Numbered from the stretch's first letter, positions 1-9,134 are shown. The stretch is 12,248 nt of DNA from an uncultured Acidimicrobiaceae bacterium (GCA_937868025.1 CALMLJ010000414.1:1-12248); one strand, 5' to 3'. Numbers and translations: made by a program. Notes: generated from the letters alone by a model not told the origin.

Positions 1-2495
1 GTTTCGTCGTCGAGGTTCATGACGCGGACGCCGGTCGCGTCGCGACCCTGCTCGGAGATGCCACTGACCGGCACCCGGATCGTCACGCCGGAATCGGCGA
101 TGAGGAAGAGCTGGTCCTCCGGCGCCACCATGAGTGCCGAGACGACCTTGCCCTTGTCCGAGTGCAACCCCATGGCGCGGATGCCCTGCGCCCCTCGGTT
201 GAGCCGCCGGAACTGCGCCGGGTCGGTCCGTTTGCCGTACCCGCCGTCGGTGATCATCAACAACATGTGATCGGCGGCGACGACGTCGGCCGACACCACC
301 CGATCGCCGTCGCGGAGCCTCATGGCTCGCACACCCGTGGCGTCGCGACCCATCGGCCGGACGTCGCCCTCGGCGAATCGGATGCCTCGGCCCATCTGCG
401 TCACGACCATGATCTCGTCGCCGTCGTTCGCCGGCAGCACCCGGACCAACTCGTCGTCCTCACGCAGGTTGATCGCGATGAGACCCGCCTGTCGCGAGGA
501 GTCGTAGGCGTTGAACAGCGTCTTCTTGCCGACGCCGTTGCGGGTCACGAAGAACAGGTACCGGTTGGTCTCGTAGTCGCGGGTGTCGATGACCGCCTGA
601 ATGCGTTCGTCGGGCTGCAGCTGCAACAGGTTGACGAGCGCAGTGCCCCGGGCCGTCCGCTCCATCATCGGGATCTGGTACGACTTCAGCCGGTACACAC
701 GACCCTTGTTCGAGAAGAACAACAGGTAGGCGTGCACGCTCGAGTGGATGATGTCGGTGACGTAGTCGTCGTCCTTCAACTTCGTGCCGGCGACACCGCG
801 ACCACCGCGACCTTGCGTGCGGAACGCGTCGGCCGACACGGTCTTGATGTAGCCGCTCGCGGTCATCATGACCACGATCTCCTCGTCGTCGATGAGGTCC
901 TCGATGTCGAGGTCACCCGGGTCGAACTCGATCGGCGACCGGCGGGGGTTCGCGAACTCGTCGCGGATGGCCGTCATCTCGGTCGCGATGACCTCACGCA
1001 ACTTGGCGTCGTCACCCAGGATCGCCTCGAGCTCGGCGATCGTCTCACGGAGTTTCGCGAGTTCTTCCTCGAGACGGGCGCGACCCAGACGTGTCAGCTG
1101 GCTGAGCTGCATGTCCAAGATGTACTCGGCCTGCTCCTCGCTGAACTCGAACGGTGTGTTCCGCAGGGCGTCGCGTGCGGCGGCCTTGTCCTCGGACGCA
1201 CGGATCGCGGCGATGATCGCGTCGATCATGTCGAGCGCCTTGATCAGGCCCTCGACGATGTGAGCACGGCGCTGCGCCTTGTCGAGGCGGTACTCGGAGC
1301 GGCGGCGGATGACCTCGCGCTGGTGATCGAGGTAGTGCACGAGCATGTCGCGGAGGCTCAGCGTGCGGGGAACGCCGTCGACGAGCGCCACCATGTTGAC
1401 GGGGAAGCTCGACTGCATCGGCGTGTGCTTGTAGAGGTTGTTGAGGATCACGAGCGCCGGCGCGTCGCGCTTCAACTCGAAGACCAGCTCGATCTTGCCC
1501 TTCGCCGAACCGTTCCGGATGGCGCGGATGCCCTCGATCTCTCGGGCGTTGACCAGCTCGGCGGCCTTCTGTTCGATGGCCTCGACCGACGTCTGGTACG
1601 GGATCTCGGTCACGACGATCTGCTCGCCGCGGGGCCCCTCCACGATCTCGGCCTTGGCGCGCATCTTCACCGAGCCGCGACCGGTGCGGTACGCATCGAG
1701 GATGCCGGCGCGGCCCATGATGTGGCCGCCGGTCGGGAAGTCGGGGCCCTTCACGAACTGCATGAGGTCGTCGACCGTTGCCTCGGGGTGCTCGAGGAGG
1801 TGCAGGGCGGCGTCGACGACCTCACCGAGGTTGTGCGTCGGGATGTTGGTGGCCATGCCGACCGCGATGCCCTGGCTGCCGTTGACCAGCAGGTTCGGGA
1901 ACCGTGACGGGAGCACCGTCGGCTCCTCGGTGGAACCGTCGAAGTTGGCCGTCATGTCGACGGTGTCCTCGTCGATGTTGGCGAGGAGGTGCATCGCCAA
2001 CGGCGAGAGACGGCACTCGGTGTAGCGGTATGCGGCCGGCTCGTCCGACGGTGACCCGAAGTTGCCGTGCTTGTCGACGAGCACGTGACGGACCGAGAAG
2101 TCCTGACCCATGCGAACGAGGGCGAAGTACACCGACTGGTCGCCGTGGGGGTGGTACTTGCCCAGCACGTCGCCGACGACGGTCGCGCACTTCTTGTGTG
2201 GACGGTCCGGTCGCAGGCCACCCTCGTGCATCGCCCAGAAGATGCGGCGGTGCACCGGCTTGAGCCCGTCGCGGACGTCGGGCAGGGCGCGGCTCACGAT
2301 GACCGACATGGCGTAGTCGAGGAACGACTGCTCCATCTCGGTCTGGATCTCGATCGGCTCGATCGAGCCGTAGGTCACGCCGGGGAGATCGGCGGGCGAG
2401 AGCGCGGCGGTCTCCGCCGACGCGGGAACGTCGCCTCCGGACGGGGTGGAGGGGCCGTCGTCGGGCGGGGTGTCGTTGGTGTTGTCGTCAGCCAT
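1..2495 (-). CDS. gyrA: DNA gyrase subunit A (partial, C-terminus off the left edge)
   Basis: GyrA is the DNA-breaking and rejoining subunit of gyrase, which with GyrB introduces negative supercoils using ATP. The frame is open from the ATG at 2495 to the window edge (831 codons), so only the end of the C-terminal domain is missing. The first 54 residues are an acidic, Pro/Asp-rich extension. The family breakage-reunion domain starts near residue 57 ([20 protein letters not shown]). The catalytic tyrosine is Y158 with R157 before it, in AAYRYTE. A GyrA box (QGRGGRG, residues 561-567) marks the DNA-wrapping C-terminal domain and favours gyrase over topoisomerase IV. The start is supported by AGAGGA (2506-2501), which overlaps the gyrB stop; gyrB ends 9 nt upstream, so the two are co-transcribed. 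Unusual residues: Q120 and F124 sit where E. coli has S83 and D87, and Y156 replaces the usual Met before Arg-Tyr. Confidence 0.97.
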   Translation of the reverse strand, partial: MADDNTNDTPPDDGPSTPSGGDVPASAETAALSPADLPGVTYGSIEPIEIQTEMEQSFLDYAMSVIVSRALPDVRDGLKPVHRRIFWAMHEGGLRPDRPHKKCATVVGDVLGKYHPHGDQSVYFALVRMGQDFSVRHVLVDKHGNFGSPSDEPAAYRYTECRLSPLAMHLLANIDEDTVDMTANFDGSTEEPTVLPSRFPNLLVNGSQGIAVGMATNIPTHNLGEVVDAALHLLEHPEATVDDLMQFVKGPDFPTGGHIMGRAGILDAYRTGRGSVKMRAKAEIVEGPRGEQIVVTEIPYQTSVEAIEQKAAELVNAREIEGIRAIRNGSAKGKIELVFELKRDAPALVILNNLYKHTPMQSSFPVNMVALVDGVPRTLSLRDMLVHYLDHQREVIRRRSEYRLDKAQRRAHIVEGLIKALDMIDAIIAAIRASEDKAAARDALRNTPFEFSEEQAEYILDMQLSQLTRLGRARLEEELAKLRETIAELEAILGDDAKLREVIATEMTAIRDEFANPRRSPIEFDPGDLDIEDLIDDEEIVVMMTASGYIKTVSADAFRTQGRGGRGVAGTKLKDDDYVTDIIHSSVHAYLLFFSNKGRVYRLKSYQIPMMERTARGTALVNLLQLQPDERIQAVIDTRDYETNRYLFFVTRNGVGKKTLFNAYDSSRQAGLIAINLREDDELVRVLPANDGDEIMVVTQMGRGIRFAEGDVRPMGRDATGVRAMRLRDGDRVVSADVVAADHMLLMITDGGYGKRTDPAQFRRLNRGAQGIRAMGLHSDKGKVVSALMVAPEDQLFLIADSGVTIRVPVSGISEQGRDATGVRVMNLDDE

Positions 2496-2504
2496 GGTCG
2501 TCCT

Positions 2505-4484
<1,980 letters not shown>

Positions 4485-4529
4485 TCACGTAAGTCGTTCA
4501 TCGTGCCGGCGGCCGGAACGACGGTGCCG

Positions 4530-4551
4530 AACGCCCGGAGGAACGGGCGTT
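4530..4551. other. Perfect 8-bp hairpin in the dciA-gyrB spacer
   Basis: AACGCCCG (4530-4537) and CGGGCGTT (4544-4551) form a perfect 8-bp stem around a 6-nt loop. It lies about 90 nt upstream of gyrB, inside the leader if transcription starts at the candidate promoter near 4576. No T-run follows on either strand, so it is not a classical intrinsic terminator. It could be a leader stem affecting gyrB expression, a pause or processing site, or a protein site. The pairing is seen directly; its function is unknown. Confidence 0.5.
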
Positions 4552-4575
4552 GCCGGATTCAAATTGCACGGATGG

Positions 4576-4584
4576 ATCTTACCA
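4576..4584 (-). promoter_or_regulatory. Candidate extended -10 promoter for gyrB-gyrA
   Basis: On the minus strand TGGTAAGAT reads as an extended -10 element: TG at 4584-4583, one base, then TAAGAT at 4581-4576. No good -35 hexamer is visible, which is tolerable for extended -10 promoters. It would give a gyrBA leader of about 130 nt carrying the 4530-4551 hairpin. gyrase genes often have their own supercoiling-sensitive promoter; that this one does is inference. Confidence 0.35.
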
Positions 4585-4601
4585 TCATCGAGGGGGTCGG
4601 A

Positions 4602-4928
4602 TCAGCGGTTCGGGGCCCGCTCGGCACGCCGCACACGCACGGTGATGTCGATGATCTTCTCGCCAGGGCAGGACGCCTGAACGGCCCCCAGCAGCCGCTG
4701 CTTGGACCAGTTGAGGACCTCGGCGGTGGCGGGATCGTAGGCGTCGACGGTAAGCGTTCCCTGACGCAGGTCGATGACCTTGGAACGAGTGGAGACCTTC
4801 TCGCCGGCCAGCTCCGGCCACTGGGCCTCGAGTGTGGCCAGGCTGTCGGGACGACCAAGCCCGAACTGACGGCGAAGGAGGTCGATACTCGCTGCGATCG
4901 GCGCTGCGGAACGATCGGGACCAGCCAT
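4602..4928 (-). CDS. dciA: DciA-like DUF721 protein (helicase-loading factor family)
   Basis: This 108-residue protein lies between recF and gyrB, exactly where Actinobacteria carry a DUF721 gene. DUF721 is the DciA family, which interacts with the replicative helicase DnaB in bacteria that lack DnaC or DnaI. Family-like features are the early LLRRQFGLGRPDSLATLEAQWPELAGE stretch split here as a helix then the W-P-E-L-A-G motif (residues about 37-42), a middle strand region with TLTVDAYDPATAEVLNW, and an ILxxVQ-like helix followed by a terminal I-D-I-T-V-R-V strand. The ATG at 4928 shares its A with the recF stop (TGATG), and no clear ribosome binding site precedes it, so translation is probably coupled to recF. 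The family call rests on sequence character and position together; a role in helicase loading here is by family inference only. Confidence 0.85.
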   Translation of the reverse strand: MAGPDRSAAPIAASIDLLRRQFGLGRPDSLATLEAQWPELAGEKVSTRSKVIDLRQGTLTVDAYDPATAEVLNWSKQRLLGAVQASCPGEKIIDITVRVRRAERAPNR

Positions 4929-6016
4929 CAGGCGAGGCTAGCCCGGGAGTCGGAGATGTTGATCACGACGTCGGCGACCGCTCCGGGCGGCAGGCCCGTC
5001 GCGGTCGTCAGGATCTTCTGCCCGTCGGGGAGGCTCTCGAGCAAGGCGACGCTCCGACGATCGTCGAGCTCGGAGAACACGTCGTCGAGGAGCAGCACCG
5101 GCGCCTCGCCCCGCGCCAACGTCACGAGACGGTGCGCCCCCAGGCGCAGCGCCAACACCATCGAGCGCTGCTCGCCTTGCGACGCGTGGGTCCGCACCGG
5201 CATCGACGCGATCGTCACGTCGAGGTCGTCGCGGTGGGGCCCCACCGTCGAGACACCGCGGCGGATGTCGTCGTCGCGACTGGCCGCCAGCGCTGCGGCC
5301 AGGCCGACATCACGCCAGGGTGCCTGGTAGGCGAGGCCGACGTCACCGCCGGCCGCGGGACCCGCGACCGTCACATAGGACTCGGCGACCAGCGGCAACA
5401 GCTGGTCGACGAGCTTGGACCGCAGCACCGCCATCCGTTCACCGAGATCGGCGAGCCGCTGGTCCCACACGTCGAGGGTGACCTCGGCCTCCAGGGATCG
5501 CCGACCGCCCATCTGCTTGAGCAAGGCGTTGCGCTGCTTCAGCACCTTGGCGAAGTCGGCGCACGCCGCGTCGTTCTTCGGATGGAGGTCGATGAGCAGA
5601 TCGTCGAGATAGTCCCGGCGACCGGCCGGGCCGCCCTTCACGATCTCGAGATCGTCCGGCGAGAACACCGTGGTCGTCAACACCTCGGCGAGATCACCGC
5701 GCCGGACCAGCTTCTGCTTGTTGACCTGGGCGCGGAGTCGGCCCTGGCGCGGGAGTTCGACCTCGATCAACACCTCACGATCGCCGGCGACGATGTCGGA
5801 CCGCACGACCAACTGATCGGCACCGACACGGATCAGCGCGTCGTTCGGCGCGCCACGGAACGACGCGAGCCGCGCCATGAAGCCGATCGACTCGATCAGG
5901 TTGGTCTTGCCGTTGCCGTTCTCGCCGACCACCGCGGTCAGCCCCGGCGAGAAGTCCAGCTCCAGTTCCTCGTACGACCGGAAGTCGCGCAGGCTGAGGT
6001 GCCGAACGCAGATCAA
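4928..6016 (-). CDS. recF: RecF, DNA replication/repair SMC-like ATPase
   Basis: RecF binds gapped DNA and, with RecO and RecR, helps load RecA during gap repair and fork restart. The 362-residue length is normal. The family N-terminus (LSLRDFRSYEELELDF) is followed by Walker A GENGNGKT (31-38), the ABC signature SQGEQRS (279-285) and Walker B VLLLDDVFSELDD (307-319, with the D-loop). The called start is TTG at 6016, 26 nt after the dnaN stop. It places LRDFRSY at the usual distance from the N-terminus. The nearest purine-rich stretch (GGGGGCGAAG, 6040-6031) is rather far upstream, so the start is uncertain, and the frame stays open a little further into dnaN. It overlaps dciA by one base (TGATG). 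No key motif is missing. Confidence 0.95.
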   Translation of the reverse strand: MICVRHLSLRDFRSYEELELDFSPGLTAVVGENGNGKTNLIESIGFMARLASFRGAPNDALIRVGADQLVVRSDIVAGDREVLIEVELPRQGRLRAQVNKQKLVRRGDLAEVLTTTVFSPDDLEIVKGGPAGRRDYLDDLLIDLHPKNDAACADFAKVLKQRNALLKQMGGRRSLEAEVTLDVWDQRLADLGERMAVLRSKLVDQLLPLVAESYVTVAGPAAGGDVGLAYQAPWRDVGLAAALAASRDDDIRRGVSTVGPHRDDLDVTIASMPVRTHASQGEQRSMVLALRLGAHRLVTLARGEAPVLLLDDVFSELDDRRSVALLESLPDGQKILTTATGLPPGAVADVVINISDSRASLA

Positions 6017-6042
6017 GGCGCGTCGGAGGGCTTCGCCCCCAA

Positions 6043-7137
6043 CTACGACACCCGCACGGGCATCAGGAGATACAGGAAGTTGGCGTTCTCGGTGGAGCGC
6101 AACAACGCCGGCTTCAACGAGTCGACCGTCTCGAGGGAGATCTCGTCACCGGGGGTGACCTCGAGGCCCGTGAGGAGGTACTCGGGATTGAACGCCACGG
6201 TCAGCTCGGTGCCCGTGTAGGTGGCGTCGAGTTCCTCATGCGCCTGGCCGATGTCCTGGGTGATGGCGACCAGCTCGACACTGCCGTCGCGCATGGTGAG
6301 TCGGACGGGGGTCGCCTCCCGGGCCATGAGCTTCACGCGACGCACCGCGTCGATGAGCGGGGCGCGACCGATGGTGAGTCGATTGGGCTGGCTCTGGGGG
6401 ATCAACCCCCGGTAGTTCGGGAAGTCGCCATCGATCAGCCGGGTGGTGAGACGGATGCCGTCGATCACGAACGACGCTTCACGCTCGCCTAGCACCAAAG
6501 TGAGCGAGTCGGCGGAACCCAGGGCCCGAACGACCTCGTTGAGCGCCCGCGACGGCACCAACACCGTCTGGCCCTCGTCGAGCACGGTGGCGCCGGGCAG
6601 GTCGCGCACGGCGAGTCGGTACGAGTCGGTCGACACGAGGCGGAGACCGGTGCCCTCAGCAGCGAGCAACACACCGGTCAGGATCGGCCGGGAGTCGTCG
6701 GTCGATGCGGCGGACACCACCTGGCGCAGACCCTCGGAGAACTCGGCAGCGCTGAGCGTCACCGAATCCGCGGCGGGGGCACTCAGCTGGGGGAACTCCT
6801 CGGCGGGGATCAGGTTGACCGAGAACTCGGACCGGCCGCCGCTGATCTTGGCCTCGTCGCCTTCGGTCTCGATCAGCACGGCCCCGGGCTCGAGCGCCTT
6901 CACGATGTCGAGCGCCAGCTTGGCCGGGATGACGATCTCGCCGTCGGTGTCACCGGCGACCATGAGGTCGACCGTGATCGTCAGATCGAGATCGCTGCCG
7001 GTCAGCCGCAGCTGATCGCCCTCGAGGTGCACGCGAAGGCCCGACAGGACCGGGAGAGCGCCACCACGACTCGACACGGCGCGTCCTGCGGTTGCGAGTC
7101 CGTCCACGAGGACGTCGCGTTCACAGCGGAATTTCAC
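6043..7137 (-). CDS. dnaN: DNA polymerase III beta subunit (sliding clamp)
   Basis: DnaN forms the ring-shaped clamp that tethers DNA polymerase III to the template and serves as a docking platform for repair proteins. The 364 residues cover the three repeated clamp domains. Recognisable signatures are MKFRCERDVLVDGL at the start, the domain 2 stretch STDDSRPILTGVLL (145-158), LIDGDFPNYRGLIP (234-247), FNPEYLLTGL (316-325) and the C-terminal YLLMPVR (356-362), which builds part of the peptide-binding cleft. The start is GTG at 7137, with AGAAAGAGG seven bases upstream as a good ribosome binding site. It is separated from dnaA by the origin-like gap and is followed by recF 26 nt later, so dnaN, recF, dciA and possibly gyrBA may be read together. 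Nothing odd is seen in the protein. Confidence 0.98.
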   Translation of the reverse strand: MKFRCERDVLVDGLATAGRAVSSRGGALPVLSGLRVHLEGDQLRLTGSDLDLTITVDLMVAGDTDGEIVIPAKLALDIVKALEPGAVLIETEGDEAKISGGRSEFSVNLIPAEEFPQLSAPAADSVTLSAAEFSEGLRQVVSAASTDDSRPILTGVLLAAEGTGLRLVSTDSYRLAVRDLPGATVLDEGQTVLVPSRALNEVVRALGSADSLTLVLGEREASFVIDGIRLTTRLIDGDFPNYRGLIPQSQPNRLTIGRAPLIDAVRRVKLMAREATPVRLTMRDGSVELVAITQDIGQAHEELDATYTGTELTVAFNPEYLLTGLEVTPGDEISLETVDSLKPALLRSTENANFLYLLMPVRVS

Positions 7138-7178
7138 GTTGCTGCCTCTTTCTACCTTCGATGTGTATCACCAGGCTC

Positions 7179-7190
7179 TAGTAGTAGTAG
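7179..7190 (+). promoter_or_regulatory. Four-unit TAG repeat resembling a DnaA-trio
   Basis: Four perfect TAG units sit beside the box-like TGTGGATTG (7195-7203), separated by GGCC. Read away from the box this is 3'-GAT-5' repeated four times, the form of the DnaA-trio in bacterial basal unwinding systems, where DnaA is guided from a double-stranded box onto one strand through a GC-rich spacer. The box has the same orientation towards the would-be unwinding side as E. coli R1. The pattern is seen directly; the role is inferred. Confidence 0.6.
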
Positions 7191-7194
7191 GGCC

Positions 7195-7203
7195 TGTGGA
7201 TTG
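7195..7203 (-). promoter_or_regulatory. DnaA-box-like site next to the TAG repeat
   Basis: TGTGGATTG on the plus strand reads CAATCCACA on the minus strand, matching TTATCCACA at seven of nine positions including the ATCCACA core. It is the only clear box near the dnaN side of the gap and is adjacent to the TAG repeat. Likely anchor for DnaA at the unwinding element. Confidence 0.6.
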
Positions 7204-7315
7204 GGGAGAACCTAGCCGGAGCCCCGAAATCTCGGGAGTCCTTCTTCCAGTGCCTGTCCGAGTTCCTCCCCAGACAGGTCTGTAATTTCACGGGGTGCTG
7301 GGGACCGGCTCTCGA

Positions 7316-7357
7316 CTGTCCCCGGGTTGTCCACCGCTTGTTCGCACGTTGTTCACC
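7316..7357 (+). repeat. Array of DnaA-box-like 9-mers at 11-bp spacing
   Basis: Same-strand 9-mers begin at 7327 (TTGTCCACC), 7338 (TTGTTCGCA) and 7349 (TTGTTCACC), exactly 11 bp apart, with a weaker fourth copy at 7316 (CTGTCCCCG) in the same register. Against the actinobacterial box TTGTCCACA they differ at one, two, two and three positions. Spacing of about one helical turn places all copies on one DNA face, which suits cooperative DnaA assembly. The spacing and matches are seen directly; DnaA binding is inferred. Confidence 0.65.
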
Positions 7358-7391
7358 GCGCGTACGTTCGGTCGGAACATGTGGTTCGAGG

Positions 7392-8825
7392 TCAGCCGCT
7401 CTTGATCTCGTGGATCAGGGTGGTGACATCGTCGTACACGGAGTGACGCTCCTTCATGAGCGCCTTGATCTTGTCGCAGCCGTAGATGATCGTCGTGTGG
7501 TCGCGGCCACCGAACTCCTTGGCGATCTCGGGGTAGCTGAGGTCGGTCAGCTCCCGGAACAGGTACATGGCGATCTGCCGGGCCATGACGAGTGGACGTC
7601 GTCGGTCCTGCGCCTGGAGTTCCTTGACCGTGAAGTTGAACCGGGCGGCCGTCGTCTCGAGGATCAGTGTCGGCGTGACCTGCCGCTTACCGGACTTGAC
7701 GATGTCGCCGAGCACGCGTTCGGCGTCCTCGATCGTGAGTTCGGTCTGGTTGAGCGAGGCGTAGGCGGTGACCCGGTTGAGGGCCCCTTCGAGTTCGCGG
7801 ATGTTGTTGGTGACGTGGGTGACGATGAACTCGAGCACCGAGTTGGGGATCGGCGTGTTGCCCTGCTCCGCCTTCTTGCGGAGGATGGCCAACCGGGTCT
7901 CGAAGTCGGGCGGCTGGATGTCGGTGACCAACCCCATCTTGAAGCGGCTGCGGAGCCGGTCCTCGAGGGTCGCGACCGCGTCGGGTGGGCGGTCGGAGCT
8001 GAGCACGATCTGCCGGTTGGCCTCGTGCAGCGTGTTGAAGGTGTGGAAGAACTCCTCCTGGAGCTGTTCCTTCCCTTCCATGAACTGCACGTCGTCGACG
8101 AGGAGCACGTCGATCTCGCGGTACCGACGCTTGAACTCGGCCTGCTTGTTGTTGCGGATCGCGTCGATGAACTCGTTGAGGAGCGTCTCGGTGGAGATGT
8201 ACCGCACGCGGTAGGACGGGTAGTTCTTGTTGACGTAGTGGGCGATCGCCTGGAGGAGGTGCGTCTTGCCCAGACCCGCGGAGCCGTAGACGAACAGCGG
8301 GTTGTACGAGCGTGCGGGCGTTTCGGCAACGGACAACGCCGCGGCCTGCGCGAAGCGGTTGGACGGCCCGGTGACGAACGACTCGAACGAGTACTTCGTG
8401 TTGAGGTTGTTGGGGCGCTCGCGGTGCGCTGATGTGTCGCCGGCGGCCGCAGGGCTGGCCTGGGGATCGGGGCCGGGTGTCGGTTCGGGTGTCGGCGGCG
8501 TCCCGATGGCATCGGCGGCCAACGACGACAGGTCGACGTCGAACTCGCTGTTGCTGATGGCCGGTTCGGGGTCGTTGACCCGGAGTTCGAGACCCAGGCT
8601 GGGATGCCCGGCGTCGGAGATTGCCGAGAGCACGAGCTCGCGGTAGCGCTGCTCGATGCGGTCCCTCACGATCGCGTTGGGAACGGATATGGTGAGGCAG
8701 TTCTCGTCGAGGTACAGGCCGGATGTGTCCGCGAAGTACGCCATCCAGACGCCGTCGGAGACCTGATCGTTGAGAATGCGACCGGCGGCTGTCCACAGGA
8801 TTTCCGCCGGATTCACAACAGTCAC
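7392..8825 (-). CDS. dnaA: Chromosomal replication initiator protein DnaA
   Basis: DnaA binds 9-bp boxes at oriC, forms an ATP-dependent filament and opens the duplex for helicase loading. The 477 residues show all four domains: domain I (about 1-85), a Pro/Ala-rich linker domain II (about 86-140, with PTPEPTPGPDP), the AAA+ domain III with Walker A GSAGLGKT (181-188), Walker B VLLVDDVQF (240-248), sensor I LSSDRP (275-280) and the box VII region RLRSRF (290-295), and the DNA-binding domain IV with the signature GGRDHTTIIYGCDKI (439-453). The start is GTG at 8825, with AAGGGTGGA a few bases upstream; a second GTG lies at codon 4. A promoter (8950-8977) and DnaA boxes in its leader suggest autoregulation. 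No key residue appears to be missing. Confidence 0.98.
   Translation of the reverse strand: MTVVNPAEILWTAAGRILNDQVSDGVWMAYFADTSGLYLDENCLTISVPNAIVRDRIEQRYRELVLSAISDAGHPSLGLELRVNDPEPAISNSEFDVDLSSLAADAIGTPPTPEPTPGPDPQASPAAAGDTSAHRERPNNLNTKYSFESFVTGPSNRFAQAAALSVAETPARSYNPLFVYGSAGLGKTHLLQAIAHYVNKNYPSYRVRYISTETLLNEFIDAIRNNKQAEFKRRYREIDVLLVDDVQFMEGKEQLQEEFFHTFNTLHEANRQIVLSSDRPPDAVATLEDRLRSRFKMGLVTDIQPPDFETRLAILRKKAEQGNTPIPNSVLEFIVTHVTNNIRELEGALNRVTAYASLNQTELTIEDAERVLGDIVKSGKRQVTPTLILETTAARFNFTVKELQAQDRRRPLVMARQIAMYLFRELTDLSYPEIAKEFGGRDHTTIIYGCDKIKALMKERHSVYDDVTTLIHEIKSG
8789..8797 (+). promoter_or_regulatory. DnaA box inside the dnaA 5' coding end
   Basis: CTGTCCACA differs from the actinobacterial box TTGTCCACA at one position. 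It falls in dnaA codons about 10-13, just downstream of the leader boxes, so the DnaA-box cluster extends into the gene. It could add to autorepression, or be a chance match in coding sequence. Confidence 0.4.
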
Positions 8826-8843
8826 GCTAGATCCACCCTTTCA

Positions 8844-8875
8844 CCATCCACAGTGGCATCCACAGCTGTGGAAAA
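8844..8875. promoter_or_regulatory. DnaA-box cluster in the dnaA leader
   Basis: Three box-like 9-mers sit 19-50 bp upstream of the dnaA start: CCATCCACA (8844-8852) and GCATCCACA (8856-8864) on the plus strand 12 bp apart, and TGTGGAAAA (8867-8875), which reads TTTTCCACA on the minus strand with one mismatch to TTATCCACA. The last two are back to back, creating the perfect 12-bp palindrome CCACAGCTGTGG (8860-8871). They lie downstream of the dnaA -10 element, a fitting place for DnaA to repress its own gene; they might also serve as a second part of the origin. Confidence 0.7.
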
Positions 8876-8949
8876 CGTCGAGCGGCGGGTCCGTCCGGCG
8901 ATGATGAATGTCCGCCTCTGCTGGGAAACCACCCGCAGTCGGGCCGCGA

Positions 8950-8977
8950 ACCCTATCACGTCGCTGTTCTGGTTCAA
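8950..8977 (-). promoter_or_regulatory. Candidate dnaA promoter
   Basis: On the minus strand TTGAAC (8977-8972) and TAGGGT (8955-8950) are separated by 16 bp; TGA just before TAGGGT adds an extended -10 feature. The predicted transcript would start near 8943, giving a leader of about 118 nt that contains the DnaA boxes. It is the best sigma-70-type match in the spacer for this direction. Confidence 0.6.
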
Positions 8978-9026
8978 TCTGGGACGCTGGGGACGGTCGT
9001 CCGTTGGTGACCTCGCCGTGGCGTAG

Positions 9027-9056
9027 TTGCCCGGTGTTCGTTCGTGCCCGTATCAT
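9027..9056 (+). promoter_or_regulatory. Candidate rpmH operon promoter
   Basis: TTGCCC (9027-9032) and TATCAT (9051-9056) are 18 bp apart and resemble -35 and -10 elements. Transcription would start near 9063 and read rpmH, rnpA, yidD and yidC. About 50 bp separate it from the divergent dnaA promoter. Confidence 0.55.
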
Positions 9057-9107
9057 TCGTGGTATCCGTGTCGGGGCGACCATCGCCTCGACAACGCGGC
9101 CCGCTCT

Positions 9108-9134
9108 GTTGCTGCAACGCAGGTTGATGCAACG
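9108..9134 (+). repeat. Tandem palindromic 12-mers in the rpmH leader
   Basis: GTTGCTGCAACG (9108-9119) and GTTGATGCAACG (9123-9134) are direct repeats differing at one base, with a 15-bp period. Each is itself near-palindromic (GTTGC-T-GCAAC in the first). They lie about 45-70 nt downstream of the predicted rpmH transcription start. They could be a repressor-type operator or alternative RNA stems. No known consensus comes to mind. Confidence 0.5.

Larger units (their letters stand above)
7138..7391. other. oriC: Putative replication origin (oriC) between dnaN and dnaA
   Basis: This 254-bp gene-free gap lies where actinobacterial oriC is normally found. It holds a DnaA-box/TAG-repeat element near dnaN (7179-7203), a spaced array of DnaA-box-like 9-mers near the dnaA stop (7316-7357), and two short inverted repeats in the middle: CCCGA/TCGGG at 7223-7236 and CCTGTC/GACAGG at 7253-7278. 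The stretch 7141-7190 is less GC-rich than its surroundings and is the best candidate for unwinding. The gap must also hold any separate dnaN promoter; I see no convincing one. Location is strong evidence; function is inferred. Confidence 0.8.

Noticed and set aside
162..1907. A 581-codon open frame on the plus strand opposite gyrA
   Set aside because: It is antisense to a full-length, motif-bearing GyrA. Its product is a low-complexity Val/Asp/Leu/Arg/His-rich sequence typical of the reverse complement of a GC-rich gene.
4832..6220. A 462-codon plus-strand frame opposite recF
   Set aside because: The recF frame carries all the ATPase motifs. The opposite frame is Arg/His/Gln-rich and crosses gene boundaries.
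7130..7140. TTTCACGT-like half sites resembling parS
   Set aside because: Only one half of the palindromic parS consensus is present here and near 7286; no full site is visible in the window.
7223..7278. Short inverted repeats in the dnaA-dnaN gap as a dnaA terminator
   Set aside because: The stems are only 5 and 6 bp, with no T-run. They are noted within the origin region but are too weak to call.
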